From Cryobacterium arcticum (GTDB taxonomy: Bacteria; Actinomycetota; Actinomycetes; Actinomycetales; Microbacteriaceae): a DNA stretch of 64,000 nucleotides. Under the pieces are notes generated by a model. That model did no database searches, was not told the origin of the DNA, and was given only the letters and a program-made list of their open reading frames with translations. The translations under genes and the position numbers were made by a program. This document shows, in pieces, positions 20,746 through 28,915 of the stretch. The DNA is taken from contig NZ_CP016282.1 in assembly GCF_001679725.1 (NCBI RefSeq), positions 3,348,001 to 3,412,000 on the forward strand, written 5' to 3'. The first letter of the stretch is position 1. Each line of letters begins with the position of its first letter.

Positions 20746-21048
20746 TTAGTCGATGACCTTGAGGTCTTTCCAGAAGGCGACGTAGCCGCTGTAGTCCTGG
20801 CCAACCCGGTCGAACGAGCTCGGGGTGGGCGTGGGGTAGCTGAACGCGCCGTCGACCACCGTGGAGACGCCGTCGGTCACGGTGAAGTACTGGCATTCAC
20901 CCTTCCAGGAGCAGGTGTAGGGCGTGTCGGTGGGCGCCAGGAACTCGTCCTTGACGCTCGACGGCGGGAAGTACCAGTTGCCCTCGATCTTGATGAGTTC
21001 GTTCTCGGGGGCTTCGGCCACGACCGTGCCGTTGAGTACTGCCTTCAT
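20746..21048 (-). CDS. DUF427 domain protein
   Basis: A 100-residue single-domain protein of the DUF427 family, a small beta-rich cytoplasmic domain of unknown function common in Actinobacteria. Recognisable features are the N-terminal MKAVLNGTVVAEAP, NWYFPPSSV, TYCPYKG-like TYTCSWKGECQYFTV (residues 44-57), and WFYP-like FSYPTP. The family Cys and Lys are both present. ATG 21048 is preceded by AAGGAG at good spacing. It stands alone. Confidence 0.85.
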   Translation of the reverse strand: MKAVLNGTVVAEAPENELIKIEGNWYFPPSSVKDEFLAPTDTPYTCSWKGECQYFTVTDGVSTVVDGAFSYPTPTPSSFDRVGQDYSGYVAFWKDLKVID

Positions 21049-21164
21049 GAGGGGCTCCTTCACTGGGTGGTGCAGCGGATGCTGCGGGGCCGCGCAATCA
21101 GGCACGCGCGTGCCGGGTGCAACGCGGGCGAGCCGGCGAGCATTCCCGACGACGCCGCACGAAG

Positions 21165-21716
21165 TCAGGCGGGGAAGACGAAATCGGTGACGACGGTGAC
21201 GGCCGGGGTCGCCGTCGCGGCGGGGGCATCCGTGGGGGCCGTGGCCTCGGCGGCGACGAGGGCCTGCCCGGTTTCGGACGCCTTCACGAGGTGTTTCACG
21301 GCGCGCTTGAGCCCCGTGAAACTCGCCGCGGCGGCCGCGGCTTCCGGGGAGCAGTGGTCGATGCCGCGTTCGGCGAGGGCATCGATCACGGCGCCGGCGG
21401 CGAGCTGGTCCTCCATGGCGAAGCGGATGCTGCCGTCGGCGCGGCGCTCCCCCACGGCGATGACGGCCACGGAGAAACGGTCACCCTTCTCGGTCTGGCG
21501 GGCCAGCGCCCAGTCGGCCACGAGTGCACTCGTGGCCAGGTCGGCCACGATGACGGTGTGGGAGGCGACCGGGGTGGGGAAGCTGTGCGCGGCATCCACC
21601 GGAGGCAATTCGTCGGCGAGCACGACCACGTCGGCCTCGGCCGCGAGGGCATGGAAGCCCGCGAGACCCCAGTCGAATCGGACCTGGTACTTGATCTGGG
21701 GCTGGGCGTCGCTCAC
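21165..21716 (-). CDS. ComB-like (2-phosphosulfolactate phosphatase family) protein
   Basis: A 183-residue protein resembling the ComB family: QVRFDWGLAGFHALAAEADVVVLADEL, TVIVADLATSALVADWAL and VAVIAVGE(R). ComB is a Mg2+-dependent acid phosphatase of coenzyme M synthesis; actinobacterial relatives are not known to make coenzyme M, so the real substrate is open. The C-terminal third is Ala/Thr/Pro-rich. The start is a GTG with a TATTCT box exactly 6 nt upstream, predicting a leaderless mRNA. Confidence 0.75.
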   Translation of the reverse strand: MSDAQPQIKYQVRFDWGLAGFHALAAEADVVVLADELPPVDAAHSFPTPVASHTVIVADLATSALVADWALARQTEKGDRFSVAVIAVGERRADGSIRFAMEDQLAAGAVIDALAERGIDHCSPEAAAAAASFTGLKRAVKHLVKASETGQALVAAEATAPTDAPAATATPAVTVVTDFVFPA

Positions 21717-21722
21717 CCGTTC

Positions 21723-21728
21723 AGAATA
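21723..21728 (-). promoter_or_regulatory. Leaderless -10 TATTCT
   Basis: TATTCT on the minus strand is followed by 6 nt and the GTG start at 21716, so the mRNA probably begins at the start codon. Confidence 0.6.
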
Positions 21729-21761
21729 CCGGCCGGCGGGCTCCGGCGGCGGGAAAAGCCG

Positions 21762-23027
21762 TCACCGGGCGTCGTAGTGCGCCAGGGCGTCGGCGTCGGT
21801 GGCGTGGGTCATGGCCCGGCGGGCGGCGTCGAGCGCGGTGACCGGGTCGGCCTCGGCCTCGGCCAGCGCGAGCTGGCGTTCGGCCTCGGCCAGGCGGGTG
21901 CGGGCGTCGGCGCCCACCCGGCCCCGGTTGGCGGTGATGAAGTCGCGGGTGATGCCGATCTGGCTGCGGGCGGCCAGCCGGGCGCCCACGAAGGCCTCGC
22001 GGGCGTTGTCAAGTCGTAACTGCCGGTTGCGGGCCTCGGAGCGGGTGACGTCGAGCCCGTCGAGGGCTTCGCGCAACCGGGCGAGGTCGGCGGCGGGATC
22101 GCTCACCCGGCCGGGACGGCGCAACTCCGCCACCACGGCATCGGCGGCGGCGATCACCCGGTTCAGCTCGGTGCTGGCCTCGGATTCCTCGTGCCGGTCG
22201 CGCAGGGCGCGGGCCTCGGCCAGCTCGGTCTCGGCCCCGGCGAGGGCCGTGCCGAGGCTGGCGAAGGCCACGTGCAGCTGGTCCTCGCCGGTTTCGATGG
22301 CGTCCAGCAGCGTGGTCGCGGTGAAGAGCCCGTGCTCGGCGGCGCTGACCTGGTCGCCGACGGGGTCGGTGGCGCCGGTGGCGAGGCGCGCGTCGGCGGC
22401 ATCCGCGGCCCGGCGGCCCTCGTCGATGGCTGTGCGGGCCCGCTCGACGTTGCCGCTGATGGCGGCCAGCGCAGACGCGGAGTAGGTGGTGGCGAGGCGG
22501 TCGAGAGTGGCGGCGCCGCCGGCGAGACGGTCGGTGGCCCGGTCGAGGCGGCGACGCAGCTGCTCGAGCTGCACCGGCGCGTTCTGCTCCACCACGCGCT
22601 TGCTGTCGAACTCGCGGGTCTGCGCGTTCAGGCGGCCGGTGGCCTCGTCGGCGAGTCGGGTGATCTGCTCGGTCCACTGCCGGATCTGAGTGTCGGTGTC
22701 GGGCACGCCGTCATCGAGCTTCTGCTGCAGGGCGAAAGCCTCGCGCAGCTGCCGTTTGGACACGTCGAGCGCGGCGGCGAAGTCGGCGGTGGCCCGCTCG
22801 CCGAATTGCGCCTGGGCGAAACCGAGCTCGTCGGTGGCGGCCTCAATGAGGTCGTCGGCCCGCACCAGGCTGATCGCCGCGGTGCGCGCCCGCTCGGTGG
22901 TCTCCGCGGTCTCGGCGGCACGGATGCTGCGACCCTTGCGCCGGGATGCCGACACGAACAGCCAGATGACGCCCACGACCACGCCGAGGACGATGACGGA
23001 CGGGAGCCACCACAAAGCATCAGTCAT
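21762..23027 (-). CDS. Membrane-anchored coiled-coil protein
   Basis: A 421-residue protein with no recognised enzyme domain. One membrane helix lies at residues 6-27 (LPSVIVLGVVVGVIWLFVSASRR). The rest is a long cytoplasmic array of Glu/Ala/Arg-rich helices with coiled-coil character (for example FAAALDVSKRQLREAFALQQ). It resembles the helical C-terminal part of actinobacterial TPM-domain proteins but has no TPM domain itself. The role may be structural or in envelope stress (inference). ATG 23027 is preceded by TAGGAT at 6 nt. Confidence 0.75.
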   Translation of the reverse strand: MTDALWWLPSVIVLGVVVGVIWLFVSASRRKGRSIRAAETAETTERARTAAISLVRADDLIEAATDELGFAQAQFGERATADFAAALDVSKRQLREAFALQQKLDDGVPDTDTQIRQWTEQITRLADEATGRLNAQTREFDSKRVVEQNAPVQLEQLRRRLDRATDRLAGGAATLDRLATTYSASALAAISGNVERARTAIDEGRRAADAADARLATGATDPVGDQVSAAEHGLFTATTLLDAIETGEDQLHVAFASLGTALAGAETELAEARALRDRHEESEASTELNRVIAAADAVVAELRRPGRVSDPAADLARLREALDGLDVTRSEARNRQLRLDNAREAFVGARLAARSQIGITRDFITANRGRVGADARTRLAEAERQLALAEAEADPVTALDAARRAMTHATDADALAHYDAR

Positions 23028-23033
23028 GCCGCC

Positions 23034-23039
23034 ATCCTA
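23034..23039 (-). promoter_or_regulatory. Leaderless -10 TAGGAT
   Basis: TAGGAT on the minus strand lies 6 nt before the ATG at 23027; no ribosome site is present. Confidence 0.6.
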
Positions 23040-23116
23040 TTGAGCGAAGCTGGTGGAAGGGCTGGTGGCAGGCCGGTCCCGGGGGTCTTTCGGGGCGCAG
23101 CGGGATCGGCTCGCGG

Positions 23117-23355
23117 GGTCTCGACAGGCTCGACCGACGAGATGGGGACGCACCCGGGATCGGCTCACCGGGTCTCGACGAGCTCGACCGACGAGATGGG
23201 CACGCACCCGGGATCGGCTCGCGGGGTCTCGACGAGCTCGACCGACGAGATGGGCACGCACCCGGGATCGGCTCGCGGGGTCTCGACGAGCTCGACCGAC
23301 GAGATGGGCACGCACCCGGGATCGGCTCACCGGGTCTCGACAAGCTCGACCAGCG
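23117..23355. repeat. Five-copy array with an exact 54 bp period
   Basis: Cores begin at 23117, 23171, 23225, 23279 and 23333. The spacers (GAGATGGGCACGCACCCGGGATCGGCTC type) are almost identical between units, unlike CRISPR spacers. Because 54 is a multiple of three, all frames stay open and produce spurious Arg-rich ORFs on both strands. The 23040-23406 interval holds nothing else. Confidence 0.92.
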
Positions 23356-23406
23356 AGACGGGGTCGCACCGGAATCGGCTCGAGCAGCGGGATGGGCGCG
23401 TCGTGG

Positions 23407-23853
23407 CTAGCGGCGGCGGTCGTCGGCGCTGGGGCGGCGCATCTGGGCGCGGATGAGCTCGAAGTCGTGCCGGCTGATCTCCAATAGGCCGCGGCGGAGC
23501 TTCAGACCCCAGTTCGGGTCGCCCCGGGTGAGGTCGAGCACCTTGAGCAGGGGCCGGATCGACGCGGGCTCGGCATCCGGGTCGTAGGCCACCTTGCGCC
23601 GCCAGGGCCGGTACTCGCTGCCGGAGACGCCCACCTGCACCACGGCGTTGTCGCTCACGTAGCCGATGGCCGTGAACTCGCGCAGCCGGTCGCCTTCGAA
23701 TTGCGTCTTCGGCGAGTAGTAGACCAGCCCGTCGGATTCATTCATGTCTTCGAGCAGTTCGCGGGCGGCGAAGTTCACCTGGGCCAGGCCCATAGCGACG
23801 CTGCGCAGCACATACTCCTGCTGCACCACCCCGAGCCAGTACCGAATCGCCAC
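23407..23853 (-). CDS. EVE domain (UPF0310) protein
   Basis: A 148-residue protein of the EVE/PUA-like superfamily. It follows the UPF0310 pattern: RYWLGVVQQEYVLRSVAMGLAQV at the N-terminus, DGLVYYSPKT, REFTAIGYVSD, PWRRKVAY, PIRPLLKVLDLT and a C-terminal LEISRHDFELIRAQM. EVE domains bind modified bases in DNA or RNA and are often found beside restriction or RNA-modification genes; no such neighbour is present here. The start is GTG 23853; no in-frame ATG fits. Confidence 0.85.
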   Translation of the reverse strand: MAIRYWLGVVQQEYVLRSVAMGLAQVNFAARELLEDMNESDGLVYYSPKTQFEGDRLREFTAIGYVSDNAVVQVGVSGSEYRPWRRKVAYDPDAEPASIRPLLKVLDLTRGDPNWGLKLRRGLLEISRHDFELIRAQMRRPSADDRRR

Positions 23854-23884
23854 GTACTAGTTGTAGTGCATTGCTCTGACAGCA

Positions 23885-23890
23885 CAGACT
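23885..23890 (+). promoter_or_regulatory. Possible leaderless -10 CAGACT
   Basis: CAGACT sits 6 nt before ATG 23897, with GAGGGC between; the same arrangement precedes the gene at 10194. Confidence 0.4.
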
Positions 23891-23896
23891 GAGGGC

Positions 23897-24487
23897 ATGC
23901 GTGTATTGCTCAAAGAGATCCTCGACTGCACCCCCGACGCCGCCTGGCGGGCGCTGGCCAGCCCCGCCGTGTTCCGCGAGGTCAGCGCGCCGCTGATGAG
24001 CGTCGAATCCCTCGAGACGGATGGCTTCCCCACCACCTGGTCCCCCGGCGAACACCCGGTGACCATGAGCGGCCTGGGCCTGGTGCCGCTCGGTGAACAG
24101 ATGATCCGGCTCAACATGCGCACCACCAAGAACGGCGTGCGGATCGTGCACGACACCGGCAACGGGGTCTCCGGCGCCATGAAGGCCGTCACTCACTGGG
24201 ACCACAGCATGGCCATTTCGCCCGACCCGGCCGGCACCGGCAAGACCCTGTACCGCGACCAGCTGATCTTCTCCGCAGGGCCGGCGACCCTGGCCGTGTG
24301 GCCGGGCCTCTGGGCGTTCTGGCAGCTGCGGATGCTGCGGCTCAAGGCCCTTGCACCGACCTGGCGTTACGACCTGGGCGCCGACGACCCCGCCTTCGTG
24401 GCCGCGGGCGCGGGCGCGGGCGAGCACGCCGCCGAGCCCGCCGATCGCGCCGCCGAGCCGTCCGACCGGGAGGACGGGTTAGCCTGA
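23897..24487 (+). CDS. SRPBCC-fold protein
   Basis: A 196-residue protein beginning MRVLLKEILDCTPDAAWRAL, the typical first strand and helices of the START/Bet v1-like (SRPBCC) ligand-binding fold. Later strands include HWDHSMAIS and TLYRDQLIFSAG, and a long C-terminal helix (WAFWQLRMLRLKAL) would close the pocket. The last 25 residues are Ala/Glu/Pro-rich and probably disordered. The ligand is unknown. The next gene starts 4 nt after the stop, with its own promoter overlapping the stop. Confidence 0.75.
   Translation: MRVLLKEILDCTPDAAWRALASPAVFREVSAPLMSVESLETDGFPTTWSPGEHPVTMSGLGLVPLGEQMIRLNMRTTKNGVRIVHDTGNGVSGAMKAVTHWDHSMAISPDPAGTGKTLYRDQLIFSAGPATLAVWPGLWAFWQLRMLRLKALAPTWRYDLGADDPAFVAAGAGAGEHAAEPADRAAEPSDREDGLA
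24480..24485 (+). promoter_or_regulatory. Leaderless -10 TAGCCT
   Basis: TAGCCT overlaps the last codons of the preceding gene, and 6 nt later the ATG at 24492 begins. Confidence 0.55.
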
Positions 24488-24491
24488 GCAC

Positions 24492-25127
24492 ATGAGTTCA
24501 TCCATCGGAGCCCTGCAGATCGCCGACTGGCGCCGCCGCGTCTTCGGGCTTTACGGCGGGGTGCGCCAGCTCAGTGTGCGCAAGCCCTCGGCCGGTCACG
24601 AACTCTGGCGCTCCGGGCGCGACGAACTCTTCGCCGGGCATCCGGCCTCGCCCTTGCTGCCCGACGACCGGGCCGCGTTCACGGGCCTCACGATCGCCGC
24701 GTACGATCCCGACTGGCGGTTCGAGGTGGAGGTGCACCGCACCGAGGAGCCGTTGCGCATGAAGGTGGAGACCGGCACCGACGGCGTCGTGCCGTTCGAC
24801 CTGGTGGGCACCGTGCGGCTGCCCTACATCGGCTCGCTCGACGTCTGGCGCCTCGCCAGCTACGGCGGCGGCCTGTTCCTGCCACTCAAGGACGGCCTCG
24901 CGGGGAAGTCCGGCGGCACCTACGGCGGCGGCCGCTACCTGCTCGACACCATCAAGGGCGCCGACCTCGGCCCCGGCGTCGGCGACGACAGCCTGATCCT
25001 CGACTTCAACTTCGCCTACAACCCGTCCTGCGCGTACGACCCGATGTGGGCGTGCCCGCTGCCGCAGGCGGGCAACATCGTTACCGTCGACATCCCGGTC
25101 GGCGAGCTCTACACTCCGCGGGGCTAG
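24492..25127 (+). CDS. DUF1684 domain protein
   Basis: A 211-residue cytoplasmic protein of the DUF1684 family. Diagnostic stretches are WRRRVFGLYGGVRQ, LWRSGRDELFAGHPASPL, AAYDPDWRFEVEV, RLPYIGSLDVWRLASYGGGLFLPLKD, GTYGGGRYLLDTIKGADLG and, near the end, DFNFAYNPSCAYDPMWACPLPQAGN. The Cys-bearing C-terminal motif is the most conserved part of the family; the function is unknown. Confidence 0.88.
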   Translation: MSSSIGALQIADWRRRVFGLYGGVRQLSVRKPSAGHELWRSGRDELFAGHPASPLLPDDRAAFTGLTIAAYDPDWRFEVEVHRTEEPLRMKVETGTDGVVPFDLVGTVRLPYIGSLDVWRLASYGGGLFLPLKDGLAGKSGGTYGGGRYLLDTIKGADLGPGVGDDSLILDFNFAYNPSCAYDPMWACPLPQAGNIVTVDIPVGELYTPRG

Positions 25128-25190
25128 GGCCGAAAGACCCGGTCACCACCTGTTTGAGGGGGTTTTTTGCTGTCTGCTTGACAGCATCCG

Positions 25191-25361
25191 CTAGAGTAGA
25201 CGTACTTGTGAGTTCGTAGTTGCGCTCACTGCGTCGTAGAACGCCCTCTTCTTATCGATGGCCGCGCGAGCACGAGTACGACTCGATGCCGGCGACCCGC
25301 TCGATTTTTCGAATGACACTTTCTTACGGCGAACGGATGTGCCCATCGGCACCTTCGCCAT
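25191..25361 (-). CDS. Small basic protein, divergent from the helicase gene
   Basis: A 56-codon frame encodes a Lys/Arg/Ser-rich product (MAKVPMGTSVRRKKVSFEKS at the start, ARAAIDKKRAFYDAVSATT later). It is too short for usual ORF cut-offs. Its ATG is preceded by a near-perfect AGGAGGA Shine-Dalgarno at 6 nt, the strongest in this part of the window, which argues that it is real. It is divergent from the DEAD-box gene; the two start codons are 77 bp apart. No family was recognised. The frame overlaps the likely helicase leader, so it could instead be chance within an untranslated region. Confidence 0.5.
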   Translation of the reverse strand: MAKVPMGTSVRRKKVSFEKSSGSPASSRTRARAAIDKKRAFYDAVSATTNSQVRLL

Positions 25362-25419
25362 GTGAATCCTCCTGGCTCCGGCCGTCGCTGTCGCGATACC
25401 GGTTCGATCGAGGAGACTG

Positions 25420-25446
25420 ATGCCCGAAAGGCACCACTTTGTCTGA
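25420..25446 (+). CDS. 8-codon upstream ORF overlapping the helicase start
   Basis: ATG 25420 follows GAGGAG at good spacing and encodes MPERHHFV before a TGA that lies 5 nt beyond the helicase TTG start, in another frame. The AAAGG within this short ORF serves as the ribosome site of the helicase. Ribosomes translating the short ORF would cover the helicase start. A TTGACA at 25178-25183 may belong to the shared promoter, which would give a leader of over 200 nt. Confidence 0.4.
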   Translation: MPERHHFV

Positions 25447-26977
25447 AACCTCCTTTGGCGCGCTTGGCGTGCCCGCTCCCCTCGTTGCCGTGCTCACCCA
25501 GCAGGGCATCGAGAGCGCCTTCCCCATCCAGGTCGACACCCTGCCGGACACCCTCAAGGGCCGTGACGTCCTCGGCCGCGGTAAGACCGGCTCCGGCAAG
25601 ACCCTGGCCTTCTCCATCCCCATGGTCGCCCGTCTCGGCGGCAAGCTCGCCGGCGGCAAGCGCCGCCCGGGTCGCCCGCTCGGCCTGATCCTGGCACCGA
25701 CCCGTGAGCTGGCCACCCAGATCACCGCAGCGCTCACCCCGCTCGCCGAGGCCTACGGCCTCAACACCACCACCATCTTCGGCGGCGTCTCGCAGAGCCG
25801 TCAGGTCTCCGCGCTCAAGGCCGGCGTCGACATCGTCGTGGCCTGCCCCGGCCGCCTCGAGGACCTCATGAAGCAGGGCTTCGTCAACCTCGACTCCGTC
25901 GAGATCACCGTGCTCGACGAGGCCGACCACATGGCCGACCTGGGCTTCCTGCCCGTCGTCACGCGCATCCTGGACAAGACCCCGTCCAGCGGCCAGCGCC
26001 TGCTCTTCTCCGCCACGCTCGACAACGGCGTGGACAAGATCGTGCGCCGCTTCCTGCACAACGAGGTTCTGCACTCCGTCGACGAGGCCACCAGCCACGT
26101 CTCCGCGATGACCCACCACGTGTTCGAGGTCGACACCGCCGAGTCGAAGAAGGAGCTCATCGAGAAGCTCGCTTCGGGCACCGGCCGCCGCATCCTCTTC
26201 ATGCGCACCAAGCACCACGCCAAGAAGCTCGCCAAGGCACTCACGGATGCCGGCATCCCGTCGGTCGACCTGCACGGCAACCTCTCGCAGGTGGCCCGTG
26301 ACCGCAACCTCGCCGCGTTCAGCGCCGGCGACGTGAAGGTTCTCGTCGCCACCGACGTCGCCGCCCGCGGCGTGCACGTGGACGACATCGAACTGGTCAT
26401 CCACGTGGACCCGCCCGCAGAGCACAAGGCGTACCTGCACCGCTCGGGCCGCACCGCCCGTGCCGGCAGCGCCGGTGACGTTGTCACCATCGTGCTGCCC
26501 GCGCAGAAGCGCGACACCGACCAGCTGCTGCGCAAGGCCGCCATCACGGTGACCCCGCAGCGCGTCAACGCCGCCTCCCCCGCCGTGATCGCCCTCACCG
26601 GCGACGTGGCCGCGTACGTCAAGCCGGTTCCCCGCGTGGAGCAGCCGCACGGCCAGTCGCAGGGCGGCCGCTCGCAGGGCGCCAACGCCCAGCGCAAGCG
26701 CGTCAACCGGGACGACCGTGACAACGGCGGCCGCGGCTCGCGCGACTCCGGTGGCCGTGGCGGCCGCAGCGGCGATGCCGTTGCAGCCGGCGGCGCCCGT
26801 CGCGACCGCACCGAGCGTCCCGCATCCGGCGGCCGCGGTAACGCGCCCCGCACCGGCGGCTCGGGCAACGGCGGCTCCGGTCGCTCCGGTGGCCTGCAGG
26901 TCGGCGGCCTGGTGCGCGGCTCCGGTTCCACCGGCGGCGGCGCCCGCCGCTCGGCTCCGCGCCGCGCGCAGGGCTAA
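25439..26977 (+). CDS. DEAD-box ATP-dependent RNA helicase
   Basis: A 512-residue RNA helicase. The Q-motif region is at the N-terminus (FGALGVPAPLVAVLTQQGIE), followed by motif I GKTGSGKT, Ia APTRELATQ, II DEAD within LDEADHMADLGF, III SATL, and then V ATDVAARGVHVDDIELV and VI HRSGRTARAG in the second RecA domain. From about residue 400 the tail is rich in Arg-Gly-Gly (GGRGGRSGD and others), an RNA-binding extension. Such enzymes unwind structured RNA in ribosome assembly and cold adaptation. The start is TTG 25439 behind AAAGG and overlaps a short upstream ORF, suggesting translational control. Confidence 0.95.
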   Translation: MSETSFGALGVPAPLVAVLTQQGIESAFPIQVDTLPDTLKGRDVLGRGKTGSGKTLAFSIPMVARLGGKLAGGKRRPGRPLGLILAPTRELATQITAALTPLAEAYGLNTTTIFGGVSQSRQVSALKAGVDIVVACPGRLEDLMKQGFVNLDSVEITVLDEADHMADLGFLPVVTRILDKTPSSGQRLLFSATLDNGVDKIVRRFLHNEVLHSVDEATSHVSAMTHHVFEVDTAESKKELIEKLASGTGRRILFMRTKHHAKKLAKALTDAGIPSVDLHGNLSQVARDRNLAAFSAGDVKVLVATDVAARGVHVDDIELVIHVDPPAEHKAYLHRSGRTARAGSAGDVVTIVLPAQKRDTDQLLRKAAITVTPQRVNAASPAVIALTGDVAAYVKPVPRVEQPHGQSQGGRSQGANAQRKRVNRDDRDNGGRGSRDSGGRGGRSGDAVAAGGARRDRTERPASGGRGNAPRTGGSGNGGSGRSGGLQVGGLVRGSGSTGGGARRSAPRRAQG

Positions 26978-27016
26978 CCAGCCCGCAGCATCCGCTTTCT
27001 GCAGCACCGCATGACC

Positions 27017-27052
27017 CGAACGGGCCGGCTCCACACGGAGCCGGCCCGTTCG
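27017..27052 (+). terminator. Helicase terminator
   Basis: A perfect 16 bp stem (CGAACGGGCCGGCTCC and its complement) with an ACAC loop, 39 nt after the helicase stop and followed by CGGTTT. It is the strongest hairpin in the window. Confidence 0.9.
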
Positions 27053-27209
27053 CGGTTTCCGGGCCGGGCGCGGATGCGCGGGTGAGGCGCCGCTACGCGG
27101 GTGGCGCGCCCGGCGCGCAACGGCGCCCTGCCCGCGCACGTCTCCTTGCCGGGATCGCCGGCAGGGAGCTACCGGGCCCTGGTGGTCCGACGAGGTCGGC
27201 GGCCGGGGT

Positions 27210-27215
27210 TAGGGT
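27210..27215 (+). promoter_or_regulatory. Leaderless -10 TAGGGT
   Basis: TAGGGT lies exactly 6 nt before ATG 27222. Confidence 0.6.
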
Positions 27216-27221
27216 CGAAGT

Positions 27222-27713
27222 ATGAACACCACAGTTGTTGTTCGGCCCGTCACCGAAGCGGATGCCGACAGCCTGGGCCGCGTCCACGCGGCTTGCTGGC
27301 ACGAGTCCTATGACCACATCCTGAGCCAGGCTGCCCTCTCGCAGCTGCATCCGGAACGCCTCGCCCAGATGTGGCGCCGGTTCTCGGCCCAGGGCCCCGC
27401 CTACCGCCACGTCGTGGCCGAGCTCGACGGGGAGATCGTCGGCTTCGCCGGCAGCGGACCCGGCCGGGACGCCGGCAAGCCCACCGAACACGAGCTCTAC
27501 TTCGTCTACCTGCTCGAGGCCCACCAGGGTACCGGCATCGGGCAGGCGCTCTTCGACGCGGTCGTCGACCCAGGCCCCACCTACCTCTGGCTGGCTGCCG
27601 ACAACCCCCGCGCACACCGGTTCTATGCGCGCAACGGTTACCTGCCCGACGGCCAGGAGCGCACCGAAGAGGTGCTCGGCGAACCGTTCCGCGAGGTGCG
27701 CCTCGAGCGCTAA
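27222..27713 (+). CDS. GNAT-family N-acetyltransferase
   Basis: A 163-residue acyl-CoA-dependent acetyltransferase. The fold is visible as TVVVRPVTEADADSLGRVHAACW at the N-terminus, HVVAELDGEIVGFAGSGP (strands 2-4), ELYFVYLLEAHQGTGIGQALFDAVV (motif A, with the acetyl-CoA pyrophosphate loop QGTGIG) and LWLAADNPRAHRFYARNGYLPDG (motif B). The substrate cannot be told. It has its own leaderless promoter and a terminator, so it is a one-gene unit. Confidence 0.92.
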   Translation: MNTTVVVRPVTEADADSLGRVHAACWHESYDHILSQAALSQLHPERLAQMWRRFSAQGPAYRHVVAELDGEIVGFAGSGPGRDAGKPTEHELYFVYLLEAHQGTGIGQALFDAVVDPGPTYLWLAADNPRAHRFYARNGYLPDGQERTEEVLGEPFREVRLER

Positions 27714-27742
27714 CTCCACCCGGCCATCCGGTCCAGCATCAG

Positions 27743-27770
27743 CCCGATCCCGCCCAGCGGGGTCGGGTTT
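27743..27770 (+). terminator. GNAT gene terminator
   Basis: CCCGATCCCGC and GCGGGGTCGGG pair over 11 bp with one wobble around a CCA loop, followed by TTT, 29 nt after the stop at 27713. Confidence 0.75.
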
Positions 27771-27847
27771 CTGCGTGCCCACGCCGATCGCAGCCGGCCT
27801 GCACAGGCCCCCGCCGACTCCGACCGGCCCACACCCGGCCCACACCG

Positions 27848-27853
27848 TAAAAT
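27848..27853 (+). promoter_or_regulatory. Leaderless -10 TAAAAT
   Basis: TAAAAT lies exactly 6 nt before ATG 27860; it is a near-consensus -10. Confidence 0.65.
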
Positions 27854-27859
27854 CGGTGG

Positions 27860-28822
27860 ATGCCCACGATTCCTGTCATTCTCGACGTCGACACCGGCGT
27901 CGATGACGCCCTCGCCATCCTGTTCGCCGTCGCGCATCCCGACATCGAGGTGCTCGGCATCAGCTGCGTCGCCGGCAACGCGTCGCTGGAGCGGGTTGTG
28001 GAGAACACCCTGCGCATCCTCGATGTGGCGAACGCCCCCGAGATCCCCGTCGCCGCCGGCGCGCGCCGGCCGCTGATCTCCCCGGCCCGGAGTGCCTCGC
28101 ACGTGCACGGCGAAAGCGGCCTGGGCACCGTGCACCTGCCACCGAGCTCACGCACGCCCGAGCCGGTGAACGCCGTCGAGCTGATGCGCCGGCTGATCAC
28201 CGACAGCGCCCGCCCGGTGACCCTGGTGGCGCTGGCTCCGCAGACCAACCTGGCGCTGCTGCTGCGCCAGTACCCCGACCTGGCCGAGAACATCGAACGC
28301 ATCGTGTTCATGGGCGGCTCGGCGAGCGTGGGCAACGCCACGGCCGTGGCCGAGTTCAACGTGTGGCATGACCCCGAGGCGGCGGCGATCGTGCTGGATG
28401 CGGGCATCCCCACGTTCATGTACGGGCTGGACGTCTTCAACCAGGTGGCCATCGACCGCGAGGTCGCGACCGCGCTGGAGGACGGCGACTCCGCCGCGGG
28501 CCGGGTGGTGGGCGCGCTGCTGACCAACCGGGTGGCGCGCGGCGAGAGCAGCGTGGCCGAGTACACCGGCCTCATCGGCGACGCCGGCGCGATCTGTGCG
28601 CTGGTGGACCCGCAGGCGCTCAGCACCCGGATGCTGCCCGTGCGCGTGGAGCTGCAGGGCTACGGCCGCGGCCAGACCATCGTCGACCAGCGCAGCCGGG
28701 TGGGCGAGGACACCTTGCACGGCAGCATCGACAGCTGGGAGGTCGTGGAGGTCACCCTCGACGTGGACGCTCCGCGCTTCGCCGCCCTCTTCCTCGACAC
28801 TCTGGGCCTCTCCACCCCCTAG
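27860..28822 (+). CDS. Inosine-uridine preferring nucleoside hydrolase
   Basis: A 320-residue nucleoside N-ribohydrolase that splits nucleosides into base and ribose. The Ca2+-binding N-terminal signature VILDVDTGVDDALAILFAV (Asp cluster) is intact. Others are GISCVAGNASLERVVENTLRIL, VAAGARRPL, HGESGLG, LVALAPQTNLALLL, MGGSASVGNATAVAEFNVWHDPEAA with the catalytic-side Asn and His, and DVFNQVAI. Base preference cannot be read from sequence. The gene is single and flanked downstream by a 60 bp palindrome. Confidence 0.93.
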   Translation: MPTIPVILDVDTGVDDALAILFAVAHPDIEVLGISCVAGNASLERVVENTLRILDVANAPEIPVAAGARRPLISPARSASHVHGESGLGTVHLPPSSRTPEPVNAVELMRRLITDSARPVTLVALAPQTNLALLLRQYPDLAENIERIVFMGGSASVGNATAVAEFNVWHDPEAAAIVLDAGIPTFMYGLDVFNQVAIDREVATALEDGDSAAGRVVGALLTNRVARGESSVAEYTGLIGDAGAICALVDPQALSTRMLPVRVELQGYGRGQTIVDQRSRVGEDTLHGSIDSWEVVEVTLDVDAPRFAALFLDTLGLSTP

Positions 28823-28839
28823 CCCTCACGCCCTAGTTC

Positions 28840-28899
28840 CGCGAACCGTGACTGAGCGCGCAAGAACCGCCCCAAGAGGGGCTTTACGCGCAGTTCGCG
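28840..28899. repeat. 60 bp palindromic element, family 1 copy A
   Basis: It begins CGCGAACCGTGA and ends CAGTTCGCG. Concentric stems are CGCGAAC / GTTCGCG, GCGCG / CGCGC and GCCCC / GGGGC around an AAGA loop. It lies between the convergent nucleoside hydrolase and NUDIX genes. Two more copies of the same 60 bp length are at 29571 and 31912. Confidence 0.8.
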
Positions 28900-28915
28900 A
28901 GAGGGGACGAGCAGG

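Noticed and set aside
23117..23355. CRISPR array
   Set aside because: Regular 54 bp period, but the spacers are nearly identical to each other and no cas gene is present; the same applies to the arrays at 119, 2195 and 57.6 kb.
25128..25170. Terminator after the DUF1684 gene (G5T6 run near 25157)
   Set aside because: A T tract is present but no stable stem precedes it, so it was not listed.
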